A DNA stretch of 7,382 nt, taken from positions 1 through 7,382 of the forward strand of contig JALOSP010000060.1 in NCBI GenBank assembly GCA_025458365.1, in the 5' to 3' direction. Both the position numbers and the translations under genes were made by a program. Each line of letters opens with the position of its first letter. Within the stretch, counting starts at the first letter, position 1. The notes under the pieces were generated by a model. That model made no database searches. It saw only the letters and a list, made by a program, of their open reading frames with translations, and had not been told where the DNA came from. The DNA comes from Hyphomonadaceae bacterium. GTDB lineage: Bacteria > Pseudomonadota > Alphaproteobacteria > Caulobacterales > Aquidulcibacteraceae. Below are positions 6,391-7,382 of this stretch, one piece after another.

Positions 6391-7239
6391 TCAGCCCCGC
6401 GCCAACATCCCTCGCACATGCCCGGCCAGTGCCCGTGCTGCAGGCCCAGCCGCCGGGTTTTCGATCATGGCAAGATCGGCTGGTTCGAGCGCGGGCAGGC
6501 TGGAGAGCGCGGACAGTCCATCCGGCAAGGCCGATGCCGGCATCACGGCCACCCCCAGTCCGGCCCGCACCGCCGCCACCATGCCTGCAAAACTGGGGCT
6601 GGTGTAAACGTCACGCCAGCGTCGGCCTGCCCCGTCGAGTGCAGAAGCCGCACGGGCACGGTACACACATGGCGCGGGTGACAGCACGAGCGGCAACACA
6701 GCCCCATCTGCCAGGACCCACTCTGGCATCCCGGCCCAGACCAGCTGCTCCTGCCACAGCAGGTGGGCCGAGGGGTGGTGGGAACCCGGTTTCTGCTTGA
6801 CGATCAAGACATCCAGCGCGCCGTCTTCGTAACGGCGCACCAGATGGCGGGTCAGATCACATTCCACATGCAAGCGCACGCCGGGGTGGCTGCGGGCAAA
6901 GCCAGCGAGCACATCGGGCAGCCACTGGCTGGCGAAGTCCTCTGGCGCGCCAAACCGCACCTCGCCGCTCAACTCGCCAGACCCGGCTTTGGCCTTCAGG
7001 CTGTCGCACAGGCGCAGCACATCCATTGCCGGGCCGCGCAGGGCCTCGGCCTCGGCTGTCAGGCCCACCGACCGGGTGGTGCGCACGAACAGGGTCACGC
7101 CCAATTGCGCCTCCAGCTTGCGGATCTGTGACGACACCGCCGACTGGGTGCGCCCGATCAGTTCGGCGGTGCGGGAAAAACTGCCGGTCTCGGCCAGAAC
7201 CGTGAAGGTGCGCAAGAGGGCGGTATCGAGGTCGTGCAT
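6391..7239 (-). CDS. LysR-type transcriptional regulator
   Basis: A 282-residue LysR-family regulator. The N-terminal winged helix-turn-helix spans about 5-64. Its key residues are LLRTFTVLAETGSFSRTAE (8-26), the recognition helix RTQSAVSSQIRKLE (30-43) and LGVTLFVRTTRSVGLT (46-61). The pattern TGSFSRTAELIGRTQSAVS resembles the LrhA/HexA branch, but that is only an impression. A linker helix leads to a periplasmic-binding-protein-like effector domain from about 91 to the end (GEVRFGAPEDF at 92-102; AVRAGLGVAVMPASALP late in the domain). The length is slightly shorter than the usual 290-310. The start is ATG at 7239, with a weak GGA nine bases upstream. LysR regulators often control a divergent neighbour; that gene would lie right of the window. 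A T-N11-A dyad lies just upstream. The effector and targets are unknown. Confidence 0.93.
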   Translation of the reverse strand: MHDLDTALLRTFTVLAETGSFSRTAELIGRTQSAVSSQIRKLEAQLGVTLFVRTTRSVGLTAEAEALRGPAMDVLRLCDSLKAKAGSGELSGEVRFGAPEDFASQWLPDVLAGFARSHPGVRLHVECDLTRHLVRRYEDGALDVLIVKQKPGSHHPSAHLLWQEQLVWAGMPEWVLADGAVLPLVLSPAPCVYRARAASALDGAGRRWRDVYTSPSFAGMVAAVRAGLGVAVMPASALPDGLSALSSLPALEPADLAMIENPAAGPAARALAGHVRGMLARG

Positions 7240-7245
7240 CGGAAT

Positions 7246-7264
7246 TGATCCATCTTTTCGATCA
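7246..7264. promoter_or_regulatory. T-N11-A dyad, candidate LysR binding site
   Basis: TGAT, 11 bases, then ATCA: a perfect 4-base dyad with the T-N11-A spacing of LysR-type sites, extendable to TTGATC/GATCAG with one mismatch. It lies 7 to 25 bases before the regulator's start codon, where binding could control its own gene. A neighbouring short dyad, CAGT-5-ACTG (7263-7275), overlaps its right edge. The region 7240-7300 is clearly richer in A+T than the rest of the window. No convincing -35/-10 pair was found on either strand. Confidence 0.4.
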
Positions 7265-7343
7265 GTCTGGCACTGTCTTTCAATTTATCAAATCAAAACG
7301 CAGTGGCTATCGGCCTGCAACCGCTGGAGGGCGACAGCACTCT

Positions 7344-7376
7344 TGCTTGCTCCCCCGTTGGACGGAGGAGCAAGCA
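7344..7376. repeat. Strong hairpin at the right edge
   Basis: Arms TGCTTGCTCC (7344-7353) and GGAGCAAGCA (7367-7376) pair perfectly. After one C/A mismatch, three further pairs (CCG with CGG) close a 5-base loop. No T-run follows on either strand within the window, so it is not a classical intrinsic terminator as far as can be seen. It could be the transcript end of a gene to the right, a leader hairpin of a divergent gene, or a dispersed palindromic repeat. Confidence 0.6.
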
Positions 7377-7382
7377 GAAATC

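Noticed and set aside
2..7382. A defence island, toxin-antitoxin pair, CRISPR array or mobile element
   Set aside because: No spaced direct repeats of CRISPR type, no transposase or integrase, and no small paired toxin-like genes were seen; every sizeable frame with clear motifs is an ordinary metabolic, regulatory or translation gene.

Overview
The window is GC-rich (roughly 60-65% by eye) and densely packed, with seven protein genes and only three intergenic gaps over 100 bases. It looks like chromosomal DNA of an alphaproteobacterium. The best markers are a class I lysyl-tRNA synthetase (lysK), which among bacteria is typical of Alphaproteobacteria and spirochaetes, and a receiver-domain protein with the GPxRRRR linker seen in alphaproteobacterial response regulators. 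The genus cannot be fixed from the sequence. I see no phage, transposase, CRISPR or tRNA genes.

Layout. (1) 2-658, plus strand: 3' part of a response-regulator gene that enters from the left. (2) 3904-671, minus strand: a tight four-gene run consisting of a SixA-like histidine phosphatase, a TetR repressor, an HSL-type alpha/beta hydrolase and a zinc-free NADPH:quinone oxidoreductase-like protein. Its gaps are about 6 bases, a one-base overlap and 13 bases. A cluster of CATGT/ACATG half-sites sits at the TetR start. (3) 3905-4024: divergent intergenic region with a plausible lysK promoter. (4) 4025-5605, plus strand: lysK. (5) 5606-5854: non-coding gap with two GC-rich hairpins that are inverted copies of the same C/T-rich repeat. 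(6) 5855-6385, plus strand: small P-loop nucleotide kinase-like protein. (7) 7239-6391, minus strand: LysR-type regulator, convergent with the kinase. (8) 7240-7382: AT-richer upstream region with a T-N11-A dyad and, at the edge, a strong hairpin.

How the genes may work together. The TetR, hydrolase and oxidoreductase genes look like a self-regulated detoxification or catabolic unit in which the repressor controls an esterase and a reductase acting on some small molecule; the substrate cannot be read from sequence. The SixA-like gene leads the same run and may be only transcriptionally linked. lysK, the kinase and the LysR gene appear independent.

I find no clear new multi-gene system. The items most worth a second look are the half-site cluster at the TetR start, the paired inverted repeats after lysK, and the possible LysR site and hairpin at the right edge.
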